Positions 36,880 to 47,402 of a stretch of 64,000 nt of DNA are shown here, piece after piece. The stretch lies in the NCBI GenBank assembly GCA_009617715.1, contig VTFK01000571.1, positions 1 through 64,000 of the forward strand, written 5' to 3'. Both the position numbers and the translations under genes were made by a program. Source of the stretch: Plectrocnemia conspersa (lineage: Eukaryota; Arthropoda; Insecta; Trichoptera; Polycentropodidae). The notes under the pieces were generated by a model. The model searched no databases and was not told where the DNA came from. It saw nothing but the letters and a program-made list of their open reading frames with translations. Position 1 is the first letter of the stretch. Each line of letters starts with the position of its first letter.

Positions 36880-37290
36880 GCTTCATCGTCGAGTGCGTAC
36901 GTGTGTGGCCGCGCGGTTGTCAAGGTCGCTACTCGCTAATTAATGATGTCATCATGACATCACGGTACCGAGCAGCCTCAACAACTGCACGGAGACCGAC
37001 GCCGCTCGACCCCTGCTTCGACGTGACGTCATTATCTGGACGCCTCCGCGGACATTTGCATGCGCCGATCGGGCCGCCGAATGGCGCTACCGAGACGGAA
37101 ACTTAGCGCGCGGCCAATTAGCGCTAAACGGAGAGCGAAGTCCCGAGGTAGCTCCGCGCGGCGCTATTGTGTAGCCTTCGATCAATTAACGCAATGGGCG
37201 ACTGCAGCGCCGAGACGCTCCGTTTGAGATTTGCGTTTTTAAAGCGGCGACAGTGCGAGAAAGGCGCGACCGGCGAACCATGAATTTACT
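36880..37290. promoter_or_regulatory. CpG-rich island with CRE and bZIP palindrome
   Basis: About 400 bp of high GC and very high CpG density in AT-rich DNA. It holds a perfect 19-base palindrome TGATGTCATCATGACATCA (36942-36960), a full CRE TGACGTCA (37024-37031), an octamer-like ATTTGCATG (37053-37061), TAATTA sites and a TTTAAA near 37240. An open frame of 72 codons starts nearby (ATG 37280) but has no family. Best read as an enhancer or alternative promoter. Confidence 0.4.
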
Positions 37291-37689
37291 CGTTAGCGTA
37301 TTGTTTAAATCGAGCGAAACCGCGGCTCCCAGTGACGATCAAAAATTCTCACGTGCTTTTAAAATAAAGAGTATTTGCAGCAGAGCATATTTGTTTCAGA
37401 GAATAACTATATACCCCTTTTTTATGCGGGTGGTGTTACGGTTCTGCATCATTCGTTTCAATTTAGCATAGCGTTTTGTAATGAAAACTCGCAGAAGGAA
37501 TTTTAAAATCTACTTAGAATGACCATTTAAGATTTATTTTAAATCATTAAAACTGGTCTTTATGAAGAACAATTATTTTTATTCTATATTTAATAATTTA
37601 TGTTTTAAACACTGTTCACCCGTTGTACAAAAGTTTTCTGTTCTATTATAATAACGTGCCGTAGCCGTCGCAGTAGAAACGCTCGGTTC

Positions 37690-38300
37690 ATTCTACTGAT
37701 TTTTTTATAGACTCTTATGGCAATATTACGACTTACAATAAGCCGAATAAAATAAACCGAATTTTGACAAAAAGGAGAGCGCGAAAAACTATAATTCCCT
37801 TGGTAGAATAATATTCACGTCAAAAGCAATAAAATCGTGCCGACACGATTTTATTGCTTGAAATATGAATTTGTAACTTCTGAGAAGTGATAATTGTTTT
37901 TGCGCCCTCCTATTGATCAACATTCAGTATGAATATACTTTGGACCAATATTTTAATATCAAGATTCCGTAGTAATATCTATGTGCAGACTAACTATAGA
38001 GCAATATGCGAGATGCGACGTTTGTCTATACTTCTTCCCCCTCTATTTTCCCATGAGAGATGAGAGAGAGATGACAGAATATAATTTATCTGTAACGTAA
38101 GTTGCAATCTTCATCTGATAGTTATGAATTCCCGTTGGCAAATTCAGTACGCCACCAGCGAATTCGTTTAAAAAAATAGTTGTTAGTTAAAAAATAGGCC
38201 AAAATTTGGAAATCCAAATCCAACCTAATAATTTAACTGTAGTTTGGGTTTGAACAGTAAATGGATGTTTTGGAACAGTAAAGTAAACATGTTGCAACTG
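37690..38300. mobile_element. Foldback element, full copy, 16 bp perfect core stem
   Basis: The left arm (about 37700-37839) and right arm (37844 on) are inverted copies meeting at AAGCAATAAAATCGTG (37824-37839), loop CCGA, CACGATTTTATTGCTT (37844-37859). Further out, AATTTTGACAAAAAGGAGAG...AACTATAATT mirrors GATAATTGTTTTTGCGCCCT...ATTG. The right side continues with the unique blocks seen at 10380-10610, ending in a GGTTTGAACAG phrase near 38250. No coding sequence was seen. Family is unknown; possibly a Foldback-type or long-TIR MITE. Confidence 0.7.
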
Positions 38301-38970
38301 GCATAATCTTTTGAATCGACTTAAATGAATGTACATACATAATAATACTATGTATTGATAACCTTAAATTACAACTGCGGAGAGACTTTCTAATCGCACA
38401 ATACTTAGTTTTAAATAGGATATAACTAAATTAAGATTAACGTAAGTGTATGCAAAGGACGAATTCCAAGGCTATCTATTAAAATTTACTTATTCAATTG
38501 TATTCTTGAAAGTAATATTCATTCAACGTTGGAAAAGTTACAACTGTGAACTATGACAACATACCGGCCGTAAACCGTAATTAGTTACACATTTAATTAA
38601 CTGACATTTAATTTATGTTAACAAAGCGTTGTCGCAATAAATGATCTAAGCATGCTCCGGGACAGAGAGTACAGGTAATAAATTAACTCGTTAAATCGAC
38701 CTGAGGTCAAGTCGCGAGTATGATTTAAAGCATTCTAACTATGCTGATACAGAATCGATTTTGTGAATTAAAAAAAAAAATGGTTTATAGTTCCACTTTT
38801 GTCTTTATCGATGGCCGTGACATTATATCGGATTTTCGCTCGCAAAATCTCGTCCGATCAAGGCTATCCCGATGTTTCGGAAAGACATGAGATTTTACGG
38901 TAAATTGTGTCACATTTTTTGACATATGAGGTGTAGGAAGATGTGCAAAAAGTAGCCGAACTTTTTTTTT
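38301..38970. other. AT-rich DNA, no feature seen
   Basis: Nothing recognisable; a CpG-richer 38800-38880 patch may already belong to the repeat that follows. Confidence 0.35.
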
Positions 38971-39110
38971 GGTGGATAGATGGCAATTATACATATTGAT
39001 TGGGCCACTGCAGTATAATATTTAGTTACATGTAGTTGAATCGTACGATATAAAATGATCGGCGGATGAGGTCCCGCCGACCGTTGCATTCCCGTCGTGG
39101 TCTGCACCAA
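38971..39110 (+). repeat. Dispersed repeat pair, copy 1
   Basis: Shares with 40239-40380 the order GATRGATGG, a GGGCCRCTGCAGTA block, AATTTRGTTA, TGATACGA-like words and a CpG-rich end GGAYGAGGYCCCGCCG.CCGTTGC. Both copies are on + about 1.27 kb apart and both stop at CACCA/TACCA. Probably the conserved end of a transposon or SINE; family unknown. Confidence 0.7.
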
Positions 39111-39954
39111 AATTGGCAGTACTTGGGTTAACGCTTTTCATATCACAACGAAAGATATGCAGTAAATTAATAAATACATTTAAAAAGTGCTAGATTGATA
39201 TTTTTCCACTTAAATTTCCTGAACGATTTACAAGAAAAAATGTTTAATCACTCAAGTACTTTTTTTTTATTTTGATTTTTGATATGTAGGCATCTTGATG
39301 GATCGCTCTGTATGTACTAATATATATTACAGAAGGTGTTGACCCAATTGTGTTGACAGTCTTCGTTAATAACCGTGACCTCGTCGCATCGTAAAAATAT
39401 TCATATTGATTTGTTATCCATTGTGTTGAAATTGAATAGATCGTTTCCGCGACTGGTAATCGAAAGAGACATGAAAGAAGAAATTTATTTTGACGAAGGA
39501 AGTGCTTTTATTTATTGAAATGTAAAGTGCTCTAATTAATATACATATATCCAGTTCAATTTTATTGATTTATAAAAAGCTTTTTATTAATGCAATTTCA
39601 ATTACATTTCACGTTCTAATAATAACACATTAACGAATAAAAATACTCGAGTATTTACTTATAAAATATTCATGATCGATTGACTGTCAATCGGAGTATA
39701 TTATATCTAAATGAATTAGGGTAAAATCGTAACATTTACTTCTCTTGAGGAATTAAAATTAGATTTGAAATAAAAAAATAAAGCATCAATCAAATCACGA
39801 GGCTCGCAGTTGCAAAACTGAGTGACGTAATTATTTTTTTTAAATAAAATAAATTTAATTACGAATTATTATAATTAATTAAAAACTATTATAAATTATA
39901 ATCTACAATAAACGGATGTTACTTTTCAGGTTTTTAATAAAAGCGGATTTTAAA

Positions 39955-40045
39955 AATAAAACATTGAGTCTGCTGCGGTGACCCGAACCCGTAGTCTCTG
40001 TGTCAGTCCAACGCTTTACATTATTACATTTGTAGTGTCACTCGA
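39955..40045 (-). repeat. tRNA-derived SINE-like element
   Basis: On the minus strand the sequence reads GTAAAGCGTTGGACTGACAC, AGAGACTACGGGTTCGGGTC and CACCGCAGCAGACTC. This has a good B box (GGGTTCGGGTC) and an A-box-like region in tRNA spacing, followed by an AATGTTTTATTTTT tail. It aligns with the + strand element at 42501. The acceptor stem does not pair well, so it is not a functional tRNA. Confidence 0.6.
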
Positions 40046-40238
40046 TCTTCACCAATAGTAGTTATTTTTACCTGATTTATTGCACCCATTTAATCATTTT
40101 TTTAGAGAATTTTTAACTGATGAATGCTTGTAACTGACCAACTATAAAATTTGTTTTGGCGAAAACCTAATTCACAATACAATAATATCGATTTTTTTAT
40201 TCAAACTAAATTGTGGATAACTTGGCATTATCATTTTT

Positions 40239-40380
40239 TGATGGACCGATGGTGACGGGTGGCATTTATAAATAGGGCCGCTGCAGTAGCATTGAATTTG
40301 TTATAACATGTTGTTAAATGATGATACGAATGATGCGGACGAGGCCCCGCCGGTCGTTGCGCTTCCGCCGTTGTGTACCA
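40239..40380 (+). repeat. Dispersed repeat pair, copy 2
   Basis: Partner of 38971-39110; see there. This copy has the cleaner core: GATGGACCGATGGTGACGGG, ATAGGGCCGCTGCAGTAGC and GCGGACGAGGCCCCGCCGG. It contains a GGCCCCGCCGG run but no open frame. Confidence 0.7.
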
Positions 40381-42215
40381 AATAATCTTGCCCTCGGCGA
40401 AATAAATAGACCCAATTTATTTAATTTATGCAATTTATTTTTTTTTTAAATTTTGCAAATTTTATTTGTTGTAATATATAATAGGGAAAGTGAAATATTT
40501 TTTTAAAAATATTTTTACTATATGTTCCACTCTTACTATGATTTTTTTTACTGTGACGATCCTAACATTGCTACAATAACGTCATGTGCTTCGGCAGATG
40601 TCGCTAGCTGAATCAAACTATTTACTGTTATTTATGTGACAATGACATAGTGTTAATTATATTATCATAACTGCAAAACTGTTTGGAAATTAGTTTAGCT
40701 CTCTACTTTTTTTTTATTGATTATATTAGGTAAGTTTTTAATTTTATAATTTAAGCAGTTATCTATGTTAATATGATTTTATTATGATATACTCTTACAA
40801 TTTTATTTTTAAATAATAAATACAATGTATTTTATATTAATACAATATGTCATATTACATTTTATAACGTTTATAATTGAAAGCTCTAAGACTAAGTAAT
40901 TGAGCATGATTAAGACGTTTTTAATGAAAGAGACAGAACGAGCACTGGAAACATTTTGTTAATTTGCTCTCTTTGGCTTGCGACCTCAAATTTCTTTCGA
41001 GATATATTAAAAAAAAAACATTTTAATGGTCCTATTATTTTACTGCGTCTTAAAAACATATTAATAATGTAACAATACAATTTAAATAATCAATGTTAAG
41101 TGGATATATATTAATATACAATAAATTGATTAATTCGTATTTTTATTTTTAAATATTTATTGATAGAATAATTGGACATTTAGTAACGGATGTATAATTT
41201 ATAAAGTGGTTCCTGAGTCAATATTGCTATTGATACTAATGCGATCTGGTTTACACTAGTATTAGTCGTCTTTGATCTTGACCTCACTTTTTTTCTTCAA
41301 CAAGGTGAAATGACTATATAGCACGTTGTGTATTGCAGATTGCTTCTGTTTATGACTTGTTAGATGCTATGAATATGGTAAAAAATGTGACATTGCCAGC
41401 TCACGTAAAACAGATTCAGTTAGTGCGTTAATTACTTTACTGAAATGTTTTGTTTATATTGTATAAATGTATAAAATAATAATAATGAAATTAGTGGCAG
41501 AAAATTGCTAAAAGAGTCAGAGATTTCTTAACGAATACATAAATAAGCGATATTGTGTATCCGTATAATTGGTATCCATTAACAGTTCCAAAAGCACTTG
41601 CATCAAAACCGTCAACAATGATAAGGGTCGGTGTATATCTTCGCCAAACAGTTATTAGGGCGAGGAACGGTAAAATTAAAAATTGTTATAGTAGTTATAC
41701 CCGTTAATGAGTCCAGTAAAATATATATTAAACCATAACAAAGACTCTGGTTCCGCCCAAAAACACTGTCATACTGAATCTTTCAAACACTTTAGTTTGG
41801 AACATACTTCCGCCACTTTATCTAGAACTTCGTTTTCGACTTGGAATAAACGAGAGTCCGCCAAACTCGCACTAGGTGAAGCTACGCTAAATCGATCGAG
41901 ATGACCATAAGAAGCTTGAGAAAACAGTCGCTTTTGATTTATATCTTGTATAGCTATAATAATCACACGAATTCCAAGAGTTCAAGCTGGTTTTCGAGAC
42001 GAATTTGAGACTGTGACGCATTGTATTCATTAGAAAAATATGTAATTACACAATATATTTAACAGTTTCCACTTCAGACCAAAAACATAATTTTTACTGG
42101 AAGAGGGAGTTGTCAAAAATTGGCGAATCTGGGTCTGTTTTTTATATTTTATAATATTTAAATTTCACTAAGAATTATTATATTTTAATAAATTACTTTA
42201 TTCTGACCAAATTCA
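40381..42215. other. AT-rich DNA with a possible decayed coding stretch
   Basis: Mostly low-complexity. On the minus strand 41769-41966 gives a 65-codon frame with codon-like texture (DRFSVASPSASLADSRLFQV, then DKVAEVCSKLKCLKD) and, past one TGA, QCFWAEPESLLWFN. It has no recognised family or clear splice sites. It could be a remnant of a mobile element or of the same kind of decayed gene seen at 45-47 kb. Confidence 0.3.
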
Positions 42216-42400
42216 AAGGTGGGGGGGCAAATGCTCCCACCTGCCCCCCCATGTAATACTTTGCACTGTAAAAATAAACCATACGTGCATCGTGCGGTCT
42301 ATTTTTTTGAGTTTGATTAATTCATTTAAGTTAGGTTTTGGTTTGAACAGAAAATAGACGTTTTAAAATTGTCAATATATATAAAGGTAGACCGGACGGT
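42216..42400. repeat. Transposon fragment with G-run/C-run edge and foldback tail
   Basis: GTGGGGGGGCAAATGCTCCC followed by CCTGCCCCCCC is a purine/pyrimidine inverted pair. Downstream TTAGGTTTTGGTTTGAACAG plus AAAATAGACG repeats the terminal phrase of the foldback family at 10550 and 38240. So at least the right part belongs to that family. Confidence 0.45.
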
Positions 42401-42500
42401 AAAGTATTTATAATGAAAACTATTTAAATTAAAGTACAATTAGCTCACACCATATTTATTATTTCACAAATTATACCAATCTTTCAAATAAATTAAAAAG

Positions 42501-42600
42501 GTTGGAATAGCGTAGTCCGTAAGACATAGACTGATAACACAGAAGTAATGGGTTCGAGCCATAGCAGCAAACTTGAATTTTTATTTATAGAAATGCACTA
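42501..42600 (+). repeat. tRNA-derived SINE-like element
   Basis: GGAATAGCGTAGTCCGTAAG, then ACATAGACTGATAACACAGA, then AATGGGTTCGAGCC and AGCAGCAAACTTG. A canonical B box (GGGTTCGAGCC) lies about 40 bases after an A-box-like TAGCGTAGTCC. The wording matches the minus-strand element at 39955-40045, including the AGCAG and A/T-rich tail. Two copies in tRNA layout with shared 3' sequence indicate a SINE family rather than tRNA genes. Confidence 0.6.
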
Positions 42601-43425
42601 ATATTAAAAACCCGTATTAATTATAATTTAAAATACACATACTAATTTATAATTATTTATATAGATGTCACCGATTCTTTGACTGAAGAGCTTAGTGGTT
42701 AATATTTACTTGTAGGTATTTATTTATTTAGATTAAATTAAGACTATCGTTACATAACAGGTTACCCCAATGCGTCACGATGGTCGAAAACAATAATTGT
42801 ATTATTTAATACACATAAAAATATATATACATAATTAAAATATTGATTGACTTTATACATTTGGTTCAAAATTACCCTGTTGTAACAGATTGGGCTTACG
42901 CATGTCATGTTACAACAGAAGAATAAATATAATTAAAAAATATATATACATATATATAATACTATTCTATATATACTCTAATGCCATATTAATCAAGTTA
43001 TTCTATTTTTGTTAAAAAACATTACTTAATGAGTTATTAAAATACGTTTTCTACAGATTTTATTATTTTTTGGTAAGGCAAAGAGGCGAAGGAGGAAGAG
43101 AGGTTAACGTTGTGGTTTCGAACCTTTGAAATTCTTGGCGTGTTCTTGAAACTCTCAAGTTAATTCCTTAAATATTAGATACTGCGTGAGGCGTACAATA
43201 TGGAAATGTATGTGTGGGGTTCATATGCATAATTCTGTGATTCAAAATGGCTGTCGATATTGAAGGGATGAGAAAAAAATTGCGATGATAAATAGACAGT
43301 AGCTCCTTGTTTTTTTCGATGTAAATACAATTTATTGTTTGGAGCGTTGAGATACAATTAATTGTATTCACAGAGTAGCGTCTACTCAATGAAATATTAT
43401 TTAAGTTGCGACTTAAGGCTGACCT
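42601..43425. other. AT-rich DNA, no gene recognised
   Basis: Overlapping minus-strand open frames at 43168-43542 (up to 124 codons) show no family resemblance and no splice context, and their upstream part overlaps a repeat fragment. Confidence 0.4.
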
Positions 43426-43475
43426 GGAGAGTCGCGATCCTGTCCCCTTATTCTTGCCCGTCGCGGCCAAGACAT
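43426..43475 (+). repeat. Short repeat shared with 52451-52497
   Basis: GAGAGTCGCGATCCTGTCCC and CTTATTCTTGCCCGTCGCGG correspond to TGAGTCGTGATCGCGTCCCT and TATTCTTGGTCGTTGCGACC at 52454-52494. The run of 60 open codons on + from 43406 passes through it. Its origin is presumably a transposon, unknown family. Confidence 0.45.
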
Positions 43476-43794
43476 TAGCGCTTGAAAACGATCCTCTTAT
43501 GCGAGCTATCCACCTTCTTAATGAGCTAGTCAAACACAACAATGTTTTCAGCGATAGCTACGAGAAGCTGAAAACAAAAAATATGTAATAAAAATAATGC
43601 GCATATGCACTATAATCGTTTATTTTAAATATTTAATAGTATAATTTAACATTTAATGTGGATTTTTAATAAAATATGTATGAACATACATATATGAGCG
43701 TGTGTTTCAGTTAATGTATTGTATATGAATGTATTGAAGATGAAATGTTACATTTTTTTTGTATAATACTCATCAAAAATATGCTGATTTTGTA

Positions 43795-43850
43795 ATTAAT
43801 TGCAATCAACCGGTCGATCGCAAGCTATAACCCGGTCGATCGCGAAACAA
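43795..43850. repeat. Doubled CCGGTCGATCGC motif
   Basis: CCGGTCGATCGCAAG and CCCGGTCGATCGCGAAA occur 20 bases apart in otherwise AT-rich DNA. Each contains the CGATCG palindrome. This has the look of a hAT-type transposon end, but no partner end was found. Confidence 0.3.
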
Positions 43851-43924
43851 TGTATCAAATAATTCACACTTCATAATAGTATTTGTAATCTATATAAATG
43901 ATTATCTAAGCGCTTTTTTGCATA

Positions 43925-44400
43925 AGATTTTTTGTTGCGGTTGAATTTACATAACGCGTTTAAATATTATATTGCTAGATATTTACAGTGTTTTTTCTCA
44001 AACGACTTTTTTTTTTTATTAATAATAATTTGTTATAGATCACGAGTAACCTAAAAAGAAGAGAACTTATTATTTCCGCGAGGAATTAAAATTTATTTAT
44101 TTTTTCATCATGGTTCAAAAGAAATGTTGTATTTTGATATAGAGCGCCATTTCAACACGTTTTATGCTAAATATTAGTGAAAATCTAAATAATACGTTGG
44201 TAGCGAGTTTAGTGGATAGATGAAAGTGGGAAGAGAATCAATCTGTTGTCAGATCGCTTTGCCCGCTGCGGCCTAGTGGCTGTGCGTTTCACGCTGTGGC
44301 GGTTAAATTTACTTAATACTTATATTGTTAAATATTTATAGTGTTTTTTCTAAAATCATATTTTATGCGAAATGTTTTAATTAGGCATTTAAAATTATTA
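43925..44400 (+). repeat. Direct duplication, about 360 bp apart
   Basis: TTGCGGTTGAATTTACATAA, then ATTATATTGCTAGATATTTA, then CAGTGTTTTTTCT (43934-44005) is repeated as GTGGCGGTTAAATTTACTTA, TATATTGTTAAATATTTATA and GTGTTTTTTCT (44297-44353). Either two nearby insertions of one element or an old tandem duplication. No coding content. Confidence 0.5.
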
Positions 44401-44472
44401 AAAATATGTACTCATAAAAGTCGTGTTTTCTTTGCTGCTCAGTGTTGCCATATAGTAAATTTTTAGTCCAGG

Positions 44473-44650
44473 TCAAAAGCAATTAAATCGTGCCATCGCG
44501 ATAAAAACTCTCGATTATCAAGCATTTATATTATGACTTTATAACAATATTACGAATAAAGCACATCTAAACCAAATTTTGACCAATAGGAGAGCGCAAA
44601 AAACAATTATCACTTCTCAGAAGTCAAAAATCCACGTCAAAAGTTTACTA
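44473..44650 (+). repeat. Foldback repeat family, left-arm copy
   Basis: Contains CAAAAGCAATTAAATCGTGC at its start. From about 44540 the blocks CAATATTACGAATAAAGC, CCAAATTTTGACCAATAGGA, GAGCGCAAAAAACAATTATC and TCTGAGAAGTC...CACGTCAAAAG match the left arm at 37715-37830 and, inverted, the right arm at 10205-10300. It lacks the complementary arm. Confidence 0.65.
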
Positions 44651-46227
44651 AAAGTTTAGTTAAAATTTGCTTAATGGCAATGATTAAAAAATCGGTATAT
44701 TTGCCCATGATTGTGAGTAACTGTAAGCGCATTCCAGCGACCATTTAATTTTGTATTGGCACCGACTGTATTATTTGTTCAGATCTTTATGCAAAGTATT
44801 TTCTGATCCGCTTAAAATTGGGATTGGAATTCGTGCTTATTTCGATCTGGTGTTTATTATTATTTTGTGTTTATAAATGAATTTTGTCATTTCATAAAAT
44901 CGGCAAAAATTGCAAGATTGCCATTCAGTTATCATTCATCAATAGAGCATAATTCCCATACAGCTATCACGTTTTCCTTGATATTGCCAATTAAGTGAAT
45001 TCTTGCTTTTAAAAATCAGTTTCTATATACATATATGAGTACTTTATAGCATAAGCCAACTCAAAAAAATTAGCACACATCTTCAAAAATTTATCATCAT
45101 ATGCATTCAAGGCCGCATCGTGCAGCAGGTACTTTGCAATTTCTTGCCTTCCAACTTTAGCCACAAATCCTCTCCAACCTGTTTGCTCTCGTTATCTCCA
45201 CCGCTCGAGATTCTGGCTGATGCTCGGTGCATCTCACGCGAGAGCACTTTCGATTTCCACTCTGCTCAACTGCATTCCTAGCTGCTGGTTTTCTTGCTGG
45301 TTGTCTTCCTTCTTTTGCACACACGACAGCTCGACGGCCTTCGCTCGTGACTTTTCGGTGGTCATTCGTTCGCCAACCGTGAAGGCATTCTCAGTATAGT
45401 TTCCTGGTAGAATATAGTCGGTTAATGGCGCCATTGTGGTTTTGGCGATGGTCGAATCGCTTTGAAATCTCGAGGAGTCATGGTTACTCTCGAGCTGCAA
45501 GGCAAATCTGTGATTGAATTGATAAATACATTCGCAGTACAATATTGAACCTTTTGTCAATGTGTCTAACAGTGTAATTATTTGTGTTATTAATAGTGAG
45601 TTAAGCGACAAAATGGTGAATTGATGAAAGCAAGACAATACTCGTGAACGGAGTGGAATATTATAACAATGAACTAATTTCAGGTTTGTGATTCATATCT
45701 ATGTTTAGTGCTTAATAATATTTTAGTTATTAAGAGATTCGTATATCATATCCATATATATATATATAAGGTCTTATAAACAAGGAGCTCGTAAATATGA
45801 ATATAAATACAAAACACAATTCTAAACTAAAACTGTTGTATTGATCTAAAACAGTACATTACTAAAATACAACACAATTGATATTGCGAAACACTAAGTA
45901 ACATTATGATTAAGTTGTACGGAAGTGAAGACTTACTTCCGTGTCTGCATACGAAAAATCCAGTCGTCTCCGAAACAGGTTAAACTCTGAATTCCGGACG
46001 TCGAGCTGAACCAGGGTTGACGTGAAGAGGAAAGCTACTGCTTTCTGAAAAAATTCTGCCTGACGTAGGTCGGTGGCTTCTCTTGTTCATTGAAGTTTTT
46101 GACAATGTTGTCAGAAATGCCGATTTTGGGCCCTGTTAGAAATCCATTCAACGAGTAAAAAATGTCCAACTTTCTCCAAGCGATGCTATGCGATGTACAA
46201 TTTTCATGTGTATCTGTAAAGACACTA

Positions 46228-46315
46228 ATTTACCTGTGTTTATGCTCAATTTTAAAAATGCGTCCAAATCTCCGATCGTCATGTACGTCAGCGTGCAGAT
46301 ACATTTATTTTGCAA
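46228..46315 (-). repeat. Recent duplicate of exon A with donor site (copy 1)
   Basis: Bases 46257-46315 match 47343-47402 at all but one position, a single-base indel, over about 60 bases. The flanking ATTTACCT (donor on minus strand) is also kept, but 21 bases (7 codons, LKLSINT region) lie between the matched part and the donor. Only 20 bases separate this donor from the next acceptor, too short for splicing, so copy 2 is the plausible functional partner. All other repeats in the window are far more diverged. Confidence 0.8.
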
Positions 46316-47334
46316 GTTTTAAATATTGATAAAAATTGCTTTATTACGCTGTTAAGGTTTCTCACGAATAAATGGTCTGCTTTTGATTTGTTGATTTACA
46401 CTGATGACACAATTTTATTAAAAAATAAGCAATTATTAAATGTTTTTTTTTGTAATCATCTTCGGACGAGAGATCTTGGAAACTCAAATTATTTTACAGC
46501 TCATTAATAATTAATGAATATAGGTTAAGGCCTTTAATGAACATGAAAATAAATGAATAACAATATAATAAAACATTTGAATAAACACGAAAAGTTTTTC
46601 GCGGACCACCAAAATTCTCTCGCATACAATCTGTGATTCACCAAGCAATGGTAAAGTTGATATTTTAATATTACTATATTAAAAATAAAAATAAACTAGT
46701 AAATCATCAGTGGCATATGATCAACAATTTTTTTTAAATTTTTGGAACATATTTTTGATCAAAATGTCAAATAATCTGTCCTTAATTTAAGGTACAATAA
46801 ATACTTAATTAAAAATATAAATTAGGTCATGTATACATTTTGAGAAACTAGTTTAAAATAAAGATGATTATTTATGACACTTCTACGTCTAAGAAATAAT
46901 GTTAATAGATTCTACATTGTTTTATCGCACATTTTAATTATTTATTTTTGTTACTAATTTAATATAATGTTAAACTAGAAAGTGAAATTAAAATTATAAA
47001 TGAACGTAATTTAAAAGGGCTTTTTAAATTGAAAAATTCAGTGTTTTTTTGCATTGGTTATTATTCAATAAATAAATTTTAATATTGACATTTAAAGAAA
47101 CAAATTGTGATCGTATTGTCATATGCATTTCTTAACATGTTTTATAAATAAATATTTGTTATTATTCATAGTTTTGTAAAAACATCTGTCGTTGCACTTA
47201 AAAAAATATGTTTTTCTAAACTTATTATTTACTTAATTTAATTTTGTATTGATGACGTATTAACGCAATTTTAATTAAACTTTCTACTATTCATCCATAA
47301 AATTATATTAAATATATCTGATTTTAAAAAAAGC

Positions 47335-47402
47335 ATTTACCTAATGCGTCCAAATCTCCGATCGTCATGTACGTCAGCGTGACAGATACATTTATTTTGC
47401 AA
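47335..47402 (-). repeat. Recent duplicate of exon A with donor site (copy 2)
   Basis: Partner of 46228-46315, about 1.09 kb upstream in the direction of the decayed gene. It joins in phase to the exon at 46213 across a 1.13 kb intron that contains copy 1. Confidence 0.8.

Larger units (their letters stand above)
45009..47402 (-). pseudogene. Decayed multi-exon protein-coding locus, protein unrecognised
   Basis: On the minus strand three blocks join in phase. Exon A (47341-47402) encodes VTLTYMTIGDLDAL and ends at AG/GTAAAT. Exon B (46213-45937), after TTTACAG, encodes DTHENCTSHSIAWRKLDIFY (first codon split across the intron), then TGPKIGISDNIVKNFNEQE; a one-base deletion (or two-base insertion) shifts frame near 46030; then AEFFQKAVAFLFTSTLVQLD and RRRLDFSYADTE before a perfect GTAAGT. 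Exon C (45494-45009), after CCTTGCAG, stays in one frame for 162 codons with two internal stops (TGA 45234-45236, TAA 45192-45194). It includes MAPLTDYILPGNYTENAF, a Q/E-rich segment QKKEDNQQENQQLG, and GFVAKVGRQEIAKYLLHDAA. Coding-like texture, splice sites and phases are too coherent for chance. I cannot name the family. It may be a unitary pseudogene or a spliced transposon gene; no start exon was found. Confidence 0.55.

Noticed and set aside
36804..37106. 100-codon open frame on +
   Set aside because: Lies in a CpG-rich island where stop codons are rare; the CRE and palindromes favour regulatory DNA.
43168..43542. 124-codon open frame on -
   Set aside because: No similarity seen and partly made of a short dispersed repeat.
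46214..46233. 20-base GT...AG interval after exon copy 1
   Set aside because: Far too short to be spliced; kept only as evidence that copy 1 is not the functional exon.
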